Shown here: positions 34,067-43,319 of the stretch, one piece after another
Numbering within the stretch: position 1 is the stretch's first letter
Layout: the number at the start of each line of letters is the position of its first letter
NCBI GenBank assembly: GCA_965649825.1
Contig: OZ287699.1
Span: forward strand, 1,116,001 to 1,180,000
Length of the DNA: 64,000 bases
Source of the DNA: Penicillus capitatus
Lineage: Eukaryota > Chlorophyta
Direction: 5' to 3'
Position numbers and translations under genes: made by a program
The notes under the pieces: generated by a model
The model's database searches: none
The model's input: the letters and a program-made list of their open reading frames with translations, nothing else
Told to the model about the DNA's origin: nothing

Positions 34067-35030
34067 GCATTGACGCTGCTGCTCTCGGCTGCGGTTAGAT
34101 CCTTGTTGTTCGCGAGTATCTAGAACACAACAGTTTCGCAGGGAGCCATGTCCGAAGAAGTCGTTCCTTGCGCAAGAAGCGGCGGCGGCGTCGTCAACCA
34201 ACCAAGTGCGCACGACAAGCGATTCCTGAGACCTCTGAACAATTCCTGTAGGCTGTGACGACTTCTATACTGGAACAAACTGGCCAGGTGAGGCTGTTCT
34301 TTTTTGAATGAAACTTAACGCTGGCTGCAGGAAACGATATTGAAGAGCTCGATGGACTCGGGAATGCGGGCAATTGCTGCTACAGATGTCGCCTTTTGGG
34401 ATCCTGTAAGATCCATCTATCAAGAACTCGCATCCATGCCATTTCTGTGCACACTAGACTGCAAAGCATATGTGTATAACACAGAGACGGGCAAATGTTT
34501 TCTCAAATCCGCCGCATCCGATCCAGAATCTTGCCCTGCATGTCAGGGACGCAACGAAATCGAAATGGTGCGTCCAGTTCTCTTTTACGCCGTTTCATAA
34601 AGCCAAAGAAAACACACGCTGTTGGATAGAAAACAAGAGATTCCTGCAACGCTGTCTATGGACTAAACTCAAGTGGAGGGAAGTATGCGATAATTTATCC
34701 AGTCACTCAACCGGACGTGTGTTGCCAGCTGTGTGAATCCGACCCTAGTACGACTTGAAGTCTTGAATAGAGCAACATTCTCGTCTTCTTCGTAGGATGC
34801 GATTCATGGGTATGGAATCGCAGTGAAGATAGATGTTGGCTGAAAGAAGGCGAACAACAGGTTATGGAAAGTCCTGATTGTATCCTCGGTAGAAAATCTT
34901 CGAGCCCAGCGCTCCCACAGAAGTACTCTCATTCGTATTCTCCTGCTCACACACATGTCCGTTTTCAGATGAGAACCTGACGGCCAGACGTTTCTGCCGT
35001 CTCGCAAAGACGAGGAAGTCAGTTGTTTGA
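34052..35030 (+). CDS. Secreted PAN/Apple-domain protein (left copy)
   Basis: Start ATG 34,052 opens a signal peptide (MLVAVALTLLLSA). Downstream exons give two PAN/Apple-like modules with the Cys pattern of the family. Module one: CDDFYTGTNWPGNDIEEL, NCCYRCRLLGS, then across an intron CKAYVYNTETGKCFLKSA and CPAC. Module two: YAIIYPVTQPDVCCQLC, then across a GTACGACT...TTCGTAG intron CDSWVWNRSEDRCWLKEG and a closing Cys. PAN domains bind protein or carbohydrate on the cell surface or in adhesion proteins. The exon junction between the signal peptide and CDDFYTG is not resolved, and the final exon with stop 35,028-35,030 is tentative. The copy at 46,631-47,609 differs by clustered amino-acid replacements. 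Confidence 0.65.
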
Positions 35031-35055
35031 GAACCAGTTTGCATGTCTTCCTCGA

Positions 35056-35387
35056 GAAGTTTATTTCATTTTGATGAACCAGTCCTCTGTTGTTATTCAA
35101 AGAAAGCAAAAAGGCGCAGGACGCCTTCTGAAATCCAGTCCCTTTTTGTGTCGTTGCATCTGATCGATGCATGAGCCTTGTTGAAGTGTGCAGCTTTTTG
35201 ATGAGCCGGTCCTTTTTTGTGTCATTGAATCTGAAACCCAGTCCTTGTTGTCTGACTGCATCCGATTGGCGCAGAAGCCATGTCGAAGTTGCAGGTTTTT
35301 GGCGAATCAGTCCTATGTTGTTTCCTGAAAGAAGCAAAAAGGCACAGGACGCCTTCTGAAATCCAGTCCTTTTTTGTGTGATCGCAT
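35056..35387. repeat. Three imperfect tandem repeats of about 100-126 bp (left arm)
   Basis: Minus-strand reading shows three related units. Each begins near ATGC(G/A) followed by CACAAAAA(A/G)GGACTGG or a variant and contains the ATTTCAG segment; two of them share the GCCTTTTTGCTT segment as well. Spacing is 126 and 101 bp. The minus strand is open through all three (about 200 codons) because of the repeat, not because of a recognisable domain. The array is equally present in the right arm. Confidence 0.75.
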
Positions 35388-35682
35388 TGCTTCGAGGCGA
35401 GACGCGCCGCGCCGACACTGTGTCACCTTATGATTCCTTCTCCGCGGGTGGGATGGATCCATGATCAAGTGATGAGCCGAGATCTGTGTTTTAATCCGCC
35501 CGCAGTAACAGCAAGACAATACATCGCGCCATCAAGGTCCTTTCTCTTCATGTCCCATCGCTGGCAACGACATGCTGTTCGCCGTCCCACATCTGACAAA
35601 CTTGATGTTGGTCCTGTCCCTTCGATGCTTTTCAGCGACTGCTAGATTGGCAGAGAATGATGTGTTCGATCGCCCCTCTGTC

Positions 35683-36148
35683 TCAGATGCCAAGTTCGCC
35701 GATGCCGGATAGCAGAGCCTTCTGGAAACGCGCCGGCACGCCTGTTGCCTTTTCCAGCTTGTCTTTCACATCTCTCAGCGTGTCAGATCGATCGATGTCC
35801 ACTCGCACTTCTGAACCGCGTGGCAGACGATGCGTCATCATTTCCACCTGCAGCCAACTCTCGCACAATTCTCACACTATTCACGCGATCCTCACCCTCA
35901 TCACAACGCGTCCCATAGGACGCAGACGCGCATGCATTGATGATTCGTTCAGGACACGGCAGGCAGACAGCGCCCTTCCTTCATCCAAGGAATTCCCCCG
36001 CAGGTTGATCGCTGCTCTTCGACGGCGGCGCCTTCGATCATCTAATTCTCATGTCGCATCATCTCACACCTTTCAATCTTGCGCACTGTACGTGAATGTA
36101 TCTCTTTCGGTGATGGATGGTCTCGGACGGAGCGACGTTTTCGGCCAT
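35683..36148 (-). CDS. Ubiquitin-like-domain protein (left copy)
   Basis: An N-terminal exon begins at ATG 36,148 (MAENVAPSETIHHRKRYIHV), followed by an intron beginning GTGTGAG. The distal exon reads RVDIDRSDTLRDVKDKLEKA followed by TGVPARFQKALLSG, the beta-alpha-beta signature of ubiquitin-like domains (compare the D-x-S-D-T-V-x-x-V-K-x-K-I pattern). The end is uncertain: the plain frame stops at 35,683, but a short intron could extend it further. Exons between 35,870 and 36,070 were not resolved. It is divergent from the RING gene with 167 bp between starts; a ubiquitin-like protein next to an E3-type RING is suggestive but only by context. Confidence 0.5.
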
Positions 36149-36315
36149 GGTCGTTCCTCGCCATGCGCACGAGAATCTGCGTCGCGAATCGAATCGTCGT
36201 TCCGTCGATCGATCGCCATCAATCGCGATGACAACGACGTCGCCATCGAAAAAACCGCCACCTCGACAGGGTCTTGCCGTCACTTCGTCGCTCCGCCGCA
36301 GTCGACGCCACTCCG
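36149..36315. promoter_or_regulatory. Shared divergent promoter region, UBL and RING genes
   Basis: 167 bp separates the two start codons and must contain both promoters. It is rich in CGATCG- and ATCGATC-type palindromes (for example TCGATCGATCG near 36,207). The same segment lies in the right arm with almost no change. No TATA box is obvious. Confidence 0.4.
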
Positions 36316-37139
36316 ATGTCCCACGACAACAAAGATGCGCATCGTGACGAGACACCATCCACAGAGAAGGGGGATTTGGCTTCCGAATTCGAGTGCTCGA
36401 TTTGCTACGAGCTCCTTCACGAACCCGTCGTCGGTGCGGCCCTTCGGCAGAAGTTGCCTCGACGTCCCCGAGCAACACGTCGTGTCGTTCAGGAACGTGC
36501 GGACACGACTTTTGCAAGTTTTGCTATGACCAGTGGATAGAAGGCAAACGCACAGCGCCTTGTCCGATTTGCAAAAAACCGCTTCCAGCAGACTTGGGTA
36601 TTTTTCTCGCTCTATGTTGGAAGAAATGAAGGAGTGAGATGGAAACCGAATGCTCTCGCAGGCGTATGCTTGCGTCTGAGGAACACGATTAACAGACTCT
36701 TTCCCGACAAGGCAAATCAGCGCAGTCAACAAGTCGAGAACTATAGGAGAGATGCAGCATTAAAGTCGAAGAAGAGAAGAGAAGAGCCGCCTCAAAATCC
36801 GTCAGATCGCGGGAGGCGCACTCGACCTGGACGCTCATTTCATCCAAGTGCCCTCGACGACAGAGATCGTCATGTGCGTGACCGCGATGATCATCGCGTC
36901 TAGGGAGACACGAGATTCGTCTGACAAACGGTGTAACGACCATCCGAACGGTCCTGGATTGGGTGCATCTACCGGAGCTGAGACCAAACATGGAACCCGT
37001 ACTGCCGACGCCCGATGCAGGACAGCTTCCGCGTTTCATCTACACGCCAGGACCGAACGTTCCGCCGCCATTCGTAAGCTAATCCACTCATGAGGCTCAG
37101 TGGGATACGTTCTTTGTGATCAGACCCCACGACGCGTGA
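36316..37139 (+). CDS. RING-finger protein, probable E3 ubiquitin ligase
   Basis: A C3HC4 RING is assembled across the first intron: CSICYELLHEPVVG, then TCGHDFCKFCYDQWIEGKRT and CPICKKPLP. Intron 1 begins GTGCGG at 36,434 and ends TTCAG; intron 2 begins GTATTTT and ends CGCAG. The next exon is Arg/Lys-rich with a coiled character (NTINRLFPDKANQRSQQVE). A 53-nt intron leads to TNGVTTIRTVLDWVHLPEL and a Pro-rich stretch. A 27-nt intron (37,074-37,100) would add WDTFFVIRPHDA before the stop at 37,137-37,139; without it the stop is 37,080-37,082. Exon 1 lies inside the inverted-repeat arm and the rest in the spacer. The right-arm copy is truncated. Confidence 0.75.
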
Positions 37140-37611
37140 GAATTCCGGCACGAAACAGTGGAATCAGTCCTTCAATTCTGCCATATTCATCAACGGTCAC
37201 CTCGGTAGAGTGATGCGGCGACAGAGATGATGATCTGACAGTGTGGCGGCCGGTTGCTATGTAGGGTGCCAGTCATCAAGTCATTGGTCAGCCGTCAACG
37301 CTGCCGATGTCCCTTCCGTTTTCTGCGGCAATCTTGTCTCAGGAAACCAACCTCCCTCGTTGTTATTTCTCCATTGGAAGACGAACAACTCCGCAGCAAC
37401 GAATCAGGCTCGATCTCAACGTCGCCTCATCGGTGGTTGAGATTATGGCTTGCCGTTGTGTATAGTAGGTATAGCACAAGGAGACGTCTCCGTCAGGTGC
37501 CAACAAGATTCAGTCCAGAATTCTCTTTGCCTCCAACCACCATTCCTCCCTTGTCAGATGTCATGGACATGTAGCCGTTCTCATGGCGAGTAATACTCTC
37601 AAGAGTCGCTG
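37140..37611. other. No gene assigned
   Basis: Between the RING gene and the convergent coiled-coil gene. A plus-strand frame to 37,574 is open but Arg/Ser-rich and without recognisable features. It may be 3' UTR, or an additional 3' exon of the RING gene that I cannot place. Confidence 0.35.
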
Positions 37612-39877
37612 TTATCTGATCAACCAAGCCTTTTCTTGAGAGTCTGTTGACATGGCTTTCTCTTTTTCTGACATCTGGATTGCTAATCGTGTGTCGTTAT
37701 CACCGTGGACCGCCATAAGGTCACCTTGAAAGCAAAGAGTACGCAGAGTGTGCAGCGAGGAGAACAGGTGTCAAGTACCAATACGTTGATTCAACGCATC
37801 AATTGTTGCGGTTTGTTTGTTCCTCAATGCAATCAACACTTCTGTCTTGCTTTTTTCAGATTGATAGTCTCCTTGAAGACGTTTCATTGCCTCAGCTTCT
37901 TTTTCCCTCCTAGAAATGAACTATCGTGTAAATTAAATGAAAGATTGCGAGGGAGGCACCAGTTTCGTGCAAAATGAATGAAGTCTTGCACTTTGGCGTC
38001 AGTGATTTTTGAGGAGATGGTGTCAACTGGGTGCATCATGATCGTCTTGAGATTCTGCATTTGCACAGACTTGACTGCTGTACGGGAAATGGATGGCCAC
38101 TTGGAATAAATCCTCCATCGCACCGTTATGTTGAACAGTGTATAGATCCTCCAGTCCATTGAAGAGACACTCCGAAAATTCGGAGGCAATTCCAAAGTAC
38201 TTCAGCAAAATGCTGCAACCAGTTTCAGGCCACACTTCAGAGCTGTCGTCTCTCTCGTCTTTCTGGTTTCAGAGAGAGATCCATTGAACGGACAGACATC
38301 GTTTTTGCGCACTTCTGCGTCGGATATGGATCTCAATGCTTGGATCTTGATGAATGCTTCTTCAAAAGCATGCAGACAACGATCACTCTGCAAACCTTCA
38401 CATTCCTTCATGTAGTCTGTAACGCGATCTGTTGAATACAGAGCGTCCACGTCGTCGCCATCGAATTCTTAGAGTCGATGCGAACGTTGTTCTTTGTCTA
38501 GAAAATCGCGGAAGACTTGCAGCAGGACAGACCAGGATCGACGCTGTGCTTCCTCCATTGCCTTCTTCTCAGCTGCATGGCATTTCTGTGCATTTTCCAG
38601 ATCTTGCCGCCATTGCATCTCCTTCTCTATCGTCCCAGCCAGTTCAGCCTCCTTTGTGTGGAGATCAGATGCGAGTTGATCTCTAAGGAACAGCACAGAG
38701 GGTACGGAGAAGCAAACGATTGCTGTCTGTTGACGTCTTGGCAGAAAGAGCGATCGATTTGGCTTCGAGATGAAGGATCTGTTGGTGCTGCTGTTCGTTA
38801 TCGCATCGGCATCTGTCCATCTGACCCATCCACTCCACAGCGCTGTCCTGGACAGATGCACATCGCGCCAACAGTTTTGCATTATGTCGCTGAGCATCGA
38901 GGATCTGAAGCCCTTGAACCTCCGATCGTCTTGACAGTTCTCTCCTCTCTTCCATCACTTGCCCCAATTTTTCTTCGAGATCGGATTTGTCTTGAGTCAG
39001 CTGTTTCGAATGTTGAGGACAAATTGAGTGGTGAGGGCCTTGTGTGACCTGCAGGATTTGATGGTGGGTTCTCTCTTGATCTGCACGTAAGTGCTGAATC
39101 TCTGTTGTCTTGTCATTCATCGAGGTTTGCAGTTGTTTCAGTGCCGACTGTGTGCTCTCCAGATGTCCTTTCTGTTGCGTACATTGTTCGGTGAGTGCCT
39201 CCGATTGCTCTGTCGCTCTCTGGACATCCATCTTGGATTGATTCCATTCCAACAGCACCGTGTGATTCTCTTCTCTCAGTCTCTCGTTCTGCTGCACAAG
39301 TCGGTCGTGATCTTTCAGCAACTGCTCGTGCATTTCGGCTTGTGTTGAGAGCTGGGAATCCCTCATGACATCGATATGCTTGGCAGCACGATCAGGACTG
39401 GATACTTGTTGCTGAAGTGTGACGGTTGACTGCTGCAGGAGTGCATGCGCTTCGCAGCTGGATGTCCATTGCTGCTGCATTTCACGCAATGTCTTTTCCA
39501 CACGGTCCATGTCACTCTCCTTTGCCTTCAGGCGGTTCTGAGCGATGTCAACGTCACATCGCAAGACGCGAATTTCATCTCGCATCCTGCCAAAACTAGC
39601 CGTCCCCATACGACTGTCAGCATCGACGTTGACACTTGGAGATGCAAATGTCCTGTTCTTCGAGTGCCTGGGATTTCGATTGCGCTTCATCTCGATGCTC
39701 CTGAAGTGCTTCGTCGACGAGGTGACGCGCTTTTCTCAATGTATCGAGTTTCCATTGCACGGATTCAAGTATTTCGCCATTTGCTTCCTTGCCACAGTGC
39801 GAACAGATGAGATTCGATCTCTCATTTCCACGCGATGGCGTCGAGGATGTCGTTTTCTCGTCGAAGAGCGCTGCCAT
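37612..39877 (-). CDS. Long coiled-coil protein with possible BAR-like C-terminal region
   Basis: About seven exons. The N-terminus (start 39,877) has a Cys pair, CSHCGKEANGEILES. After a 39-nt intron comes a coiled coil of about 270 residues, rich in Gln/Glu/Leu (for example LREMQQQWTSSCEAHALLQQ, QNERLREENHTVLLEWNQSK). A 56-nt intron (GTTCGC...CAACAG) joins it to TDYMKECEGLQSD, then EFSECLFNGLEDLYTVQ, SVQMQNLKTIMMHP and a final coiled segment (REKEAEAMKRLQGDYQSEKS). That last half resembles a BAR/arfaptin-type dimerisation module in length and pattern, but this is uncertain. The final exon ends at 37,612-37,614 with KEKAMSTDSQEKAWLIR. It lies entirely inside the inverted-repeat spacer and is unlike the transposon material next to it. 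Confidence 0.6.
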
Positions 39878-40494
39878 TTGCCATCAGCTGATGACGAGGA
39901 TTCAATACCAATGATGTATTGCGAAAACGCATTCCGTTCATTACATTTTGTATGATGGAGTAAGCTACGAACAGCTAACGGTTGACTTAGCCGTCTCATG
40001 TCGTCAGCTTTTTGGCACAAATATAATGCCATAGAAAAGAAATACGTACGCAATGGTCGTTGCTGTCCTCAGGTAGCCGGGAAAAGATTGCCGTAGTCGC
40101 AAAGAACGACAAGGCACATGGTCTCCTCTCCGAATTTGGGTATTGAGACAGGGGCAACACAAGCTAGAAGAATTTTAAAACGATTACGAATTCAACGCGC
40201 AAAAAATCTGACACGATCATCGCATGTCGCAATTTTAGGGGAGAGACAACTGTGGATGGCATCCAGAGAGAAAACCAAGCAAAACTGTCTTCATCTCTGC
40301 ATGCTTGTGTGAACGTCGACCTGGCGGCCGAGTCCGGACCGGATAGCGAGTCGCGCAGGGGACTCCGTCGGCAATGCTATTTACATAGCTAGAGGACGAA
40401 GACAACAGGGCAGTTCCGTTTAAATACCCAGCAGTGTGAGAGTCACATCATTATGTAAGCGCATCGTCACTCACACTTCGCGTCATGCGTTCCA
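39878..40494. other. Intergenic, no gene seen
   Basis: Contains the 5' region of the coiled-coil gene and, at about 40,320-40,490, a GC-rich stretch followed by TTTAAATACC, which may be the promoter of the degenerate retroelement that begins near 40,495. No open frame with recognisable content. Confidence 0.4.
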
Positions 40495-41290
40495 GTGATG
40501 TTCTGCTGGCGTGGCGCCACAAGGACGGTTGGCACGCCAGCAGCGACTCCTCGCCAGAAGACCCGAGGCGGAACCAGCTACCTCTCACAGCTTGTCACAG
40601 GTCATAGACATCAGATGCGGCGAGCGCAGCTTCCAGCTGTGTCCAGTGTCGCTGAAGGGCGAACGGCCGTCGTTCCGCCAACTCGGCATCAGTTTGGAGC
40701 GCAAGCTGAAGATCCCGAACCTGAAGGACTGCGTTGGAGGCATCCGGGCCAATCAGGGCGGCAGATTCAACGTGCAGATTCGCGCTGAACAGCTCAAGAA
40801 GTTCGAGACGGCGTTTGATCGAAGCCTAGACTGTGAACACGCCAAATGGGACTTCGAGTTGGACGACGACGGAACCTTCGAAGTTAACAACCCGCACTTC
40901 TCGCCAACGAAAGATAAGGTCTCCATCGTCATCGGTAATGTAGATACGGACATGGAAGCCAAGCAGCCATCTCTGCCATCGCCGAATAGAACTCCTTTCG
41001 CTGGAATTTTCCCGTCGCCGAGCTCCAAGAGGCCCACTTCGCTGCCCCATATAGATTGAACCGAAGGAAACGCCACTCAACCGGATAGCCTCTGCCGGAC
41101 TGGATCCCGAGCCGAAATGTGGAGGTTTACATCTCGAAGACACTACACGAGAAACTCTTCGGAGACCAGAAGACCTCGAACACCACGCTGGACTACATGG
41201 TGCTACCGATCCGTCCGTTCCTGCGATACATCACATGACCTCGGACTTTTCCGTACGACACTTACGTTCCGCCCGCCAATTTCCCTTGCC
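40495..41290 (+). mobile_element. Degenerate retroelement fragment, copy A
   Basis: A plus-strand frame encodes RCGERSFQLCPVSLKGERPS, FRQLGISLERKLKI, LKDCVGGIRANQGGRF and FELDDDGTFEVNNPHFSPTK, then loses frame near 41,057 and continues in another frame to VYISKT- and PIRPFLRYIT-like sequence. The same protein is present at 43,910-44,620 with many substitutions. Two diverged, broken copies side by side indicate an old repeated element. The family was not identified; the small basic/acidic protein could be a Gag or ORF1-type nucleic-acid-binding protein, by context only. Confidence 0.55.
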
Positions 41291-41452
41291 GAACGCAGGT
41301 GTCCGCACACGCGCACAACGCACGATGCAGCTTTCCGGTTCGTCGTCCGGAGGCCCTGGCACCGCCCCCGACCCCGTACGCACGGCGTAGGCCAAGCGAC
41401 CCACACAGTCCGGTACCGACGCGATCTGCGCCGGTTACCCGATGTGCTCGAC

Positions 41453-41457
41453 GCGAG
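41453..41457. other. Target-site duplication, left copy (GCGAG)
   Basis: The five bases GCGAG immediately before the LTR at 41,458 are repeated exactly at 43,315-43,319, immediately after the other LTR. A 5-bp duplication is the standard product of LTR-retroelement integrase. Confidence 0.9.
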
Positions 41458-41704
41458 TGTCGCCGGTCGGGTCGGACGAAAAAAGACAATCAGCGGAAGA
41501 CTTTTTACACTGTTGGAGCAAGGTCCTGAGTGTTCAGAATGTGTCCTTATGTATGTGCGCGGTGACGCGACGTTCCTAGGCAGGTGAATCACCCTAGCCT
41601 CAGAACCAGAGAAAATGGCCTCATGTGATTCAACCAAGACCCCTCCAGAATGTGGACCCATCGAAAACGAGGCAGTCCCATCGCCAAACCAAATCTTGGC
41701 GACA
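41458..41704 (-). repeat. 3' LTR of the small LTR element
   Basis: 247 bp, direct copy of 43,068-43,314. Preceded in element orientation by a G-rich stretch (GGCGGGAAGCGTGG on the minus strand) that can serve as a polypurine tract. Confidence 0.9.
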
Positions 41705-41768
41705 CCACGCTTCCCGCCAAACTCCGAAAACAGCAAAAAAAACCCCCCGCGAAAATAACACAATCAAA

Positions 41769-42845
41769 TCAGTCGACTCCCGAGGTGAACGTTCGTCTGA
41801 AAACTGAGAAAATGTTCCATCCTGTAGATTCTGCATTCGCTTCCTGTGACCCCTCCGTTTTCTGATGCGCATCCGATGTCGTCGGATCCGCTGACGCAAC
41901 CGCATCAGTCCGCGCTTGTGGACAATCCTTGGCCAGATGCCCCTTGCATCGGCACATGTAGCATAACCGACCGCGCTTGATGGCACCTCCGCCATTATCT
42001 GCCGCGTCGGCTGCTCTCGTCCGTCGTCGGCGCGGGAACCGCCCAAGATCGTGCAAGACGCGCTTCATCTGTAGCAACGTCCTTTCACTTCGTCGCCCCT
42101 CAGCTGGTCTCTTCGCCACCATCTCAGCTGTCCTTTCACCGCTCGTCTGCACATTCTCCTGTAGTGTCTTCACCTCGTCGGTCAGCGGCCGAAGACAAGG
42201 CACCAAATCAGGTGCTTGAATAAAATGCTTCTTGGCCTCTTCGCAGGCCGTCTCTGTCTCTACGAGCTTCTTCTGTAGAGAGGAGGCTTCTACGCGCGCC
42301 TCGTTGACGTCTCGTCGAGCCTCGACGATGCCCCGTTCTGCCTCGGAAATGTCTTGTTGTAGCTTTTTGTTGAGCCCTTTCAACCATTCACTCTCCCTGG
42401 CCGCGTCAGCACATGCTTTCCGCACCTCAGACACGCTTTGCTGTTCACGCTGTAGAACCTTTTCCTTTCCTTCGCGTAATCTCTGCTTCGCCTCAGAGGC
42501 TCCTTTTCGCTCGACCTGCAACTGCTGTCGCAGTTGCACGTTCTCCATAGCCGTCTCAGACCGTACTCTTTGCGCCTCGGTGGCGTCTTGCCGCATCTGC
42601 TCATACGCATTCTCCACAGCGACCTCACGATCTCGTAGCTCTCGTCTTTCCTGCAGTCGCGGGCAAACGTATCCGAGGAACGCGACCATATCCGTCAGTG
42701 TCACCAACAAGAACTCCTCCTCGACAAGTCTGTCGGCAGTCGGCTTTATCCACACTCTATGTCCGCGAAATCTAGGGCATAGCCCTTCGTCTTCACCGAC
42801 GTAGGCGAGGATGCTTTCAGTAACACTTTCGACGCCGTCGTCCAC
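41769..42845 (-). CDS. Gag-like protein with CCHC zinc knuckle
   Basis: 358 codons. After an N-terminal region (VESVTESILAYVGEDEGLCP) comes a Glu/Arg/Lys-rich coiled coil of about 170 residues (for example EVRKACADAARESEWLKGLN), then an Arg-rich stretch (RFPRRRRTRAADAAD) and the zinc knuckle CYMCRCKGHLAKDC (C-x2-C-x4-H-x4-C), followed by a disordered tail. This is the layout of retroelement Gag: a multimerising body followed by nucleocapsid. The frame runs upstream past 42,845, where the first codon shown is GTG, and no ATG is apparent close by; a short leader, an intron or an alternative start may apply. The frame is undamaged. Confidence 0.8.
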   Translation of the reverse strand: MDDGVESVTESILAYVGEDEGLCPRFRGHRVWIKPTADRLVEEEFLLVTLTDMVAFLGYVCPRLQERRELRDREVAVENAYEQMRQDATEAQRVRSETAMENVQLRQQLQVERKGASEAKQRLREGKEKVLQREQQSVSEVRKACADAARESEWLKGLNKKLQQDISEAERGIVEARRDVNEARVEASSLQKKLVETETACEEAKKHFIQAPDLVPCLRPLTDEVKTLQENVQTSGERTAEMVAKRPAEGRRSERTLLQMKRVLHDLGRFPRRRRTRAADAADNGGGAIKRGRLCYMCRCKGHLAKDCPQARTDAVASADPTTSDAHQKTEGSQEANAESTGWNIFSVFRRTFTSGVD

Positions 42846-43052
42846 GATATAAAGCCCGCCTCTGCCTACCTCCCGACCCTGCTCCGCCCCCTTTCTCTTC
42901 GTGTGTGACTCATCCCTTGACCGTCGTCCCTGGGGCTTTCCTTACTGCGTCTAGTCGCCTAGACAGGACTCGTTCTCCAGTCAGGAGAGCGCAACGCACA
43001 AAGAAGCCGCGCAACGTCACAAAGACGGAGCCCCAACTGAGGAACGTATCAA

Positions 43053-43065
43053 CGCTCCGAAACCA
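43053..43065 (-). promoter_or_regulatory. Primer-binding-site-like sequence
   Basis: On the plus strand CGCTCCGAAACCA ends 2 nt before the 5' LTR (43,068). Read as minus strand it starts TGG, i.e. it is complementary to a tRNA 3' end with CCA, as needed to prime minus-strand synthesis. The tRNA that matches is not in this window. Confidence 0.6.
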
Positions 43066-43067
43066 CT

Positions 43068-43314
43068 TGTCGCCGGTCGGGTCGGACGAAAAAAGACAAT
43101 CAGCGGAAGACTTTTTACACTGTTGGAGCAAGGTCCTGAGTGTTCAGAATGTGTCCTTATGTATGTGCGCGGTGACGCGACGTTCCTAGGCAGGTGAATC
43201 ACCCTAGCCTCAGAACCAGAGAAAATGGCCTCATGTGATTCAACCAAGACCCCTCCAGAATGTGGATCCATCGAAAACGAGGCAGTCCCATCGCCAAACC
43301 AAATCTTGGCGACA
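43068..43314 (-). repeat. 5' LTR of the small LTR element
   Basis: 247 bp with TG...CA ends; direct copy of 41,458-41,704. Together with the GCGAG target duplication this defines the right end of the insertion. Confidence 0.9.
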
Positions 43315-43319
43315 GCGAG
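43315..43319. other. Target-site duplication, right copy (GCGAG)
   Basis: Exact repeat of 41,453-41,457. Confidence 0.9.

Larger units (their letters stand above)
33337..36438. repeat. Left arm of large inverted repeat
   Basis: About 3.1 kb that recurs in reverse complement at 45,224-48,189. Corresponding positions sum to 81,661-81,662 over most of the arm, and to 81,526 outside the 135-bp array, because this arm has one more 135-bp unit. Sequence is near-identical except for clusters of substitutions inside the PAN gene. The outer end (33,337) truncates the exon that is whole at 48,062-48,306. The inner end (36,438) falls five bases into the first intron of the RING gene, which continues intact here. 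No target-site duplication is visible at the outer ends. Confidence 0.95.
41458..43314 (-). mobile_element. Complete small LTR element carrying only a Gag-like gene (TR-GAG type)
   Basis: 1,857 bp, flanked by GCGAG direct repeats. Each 247-bp LTR begins TGTCGCC and ends GGCGACA, a 7-bp terminal inverted repeat with the TG...CA ends of LTR elements. I find a single difference between the LTRs (C at the position matching T in GTGGAYCCATC), so insertion was recent. The only long frame inside is a minus-strand Gag-like gene, so the element reads right to left. A primer-binding-site-like sequence lies 2 nt from the 5' LTR. There is no room for protease, reverse transcriptase or integrase, so it must be mobilised in trans. 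It lies inside an older decayed element. Confidence 0.88.

Noticed and set aside
33470-34123. 217-codon frame (and 250-codon antisense frame) with 45-residue repeats
   Set aside because: Both strands are open because the repeat unit is 135 bp. The unit is a duplicated 5' region of the PAN gene, and no ATG suits the antisense frame.
41458-41704. LTR copies as a duplicated 5' coding exon starting ATGGCCTCATGTG
   Set aside because: The copies have TG...CA ends, a terminal inverted repeat and a GCGAG target duplication, which fit LTRs; the ATG lies on the strand opposite to the element's gene.
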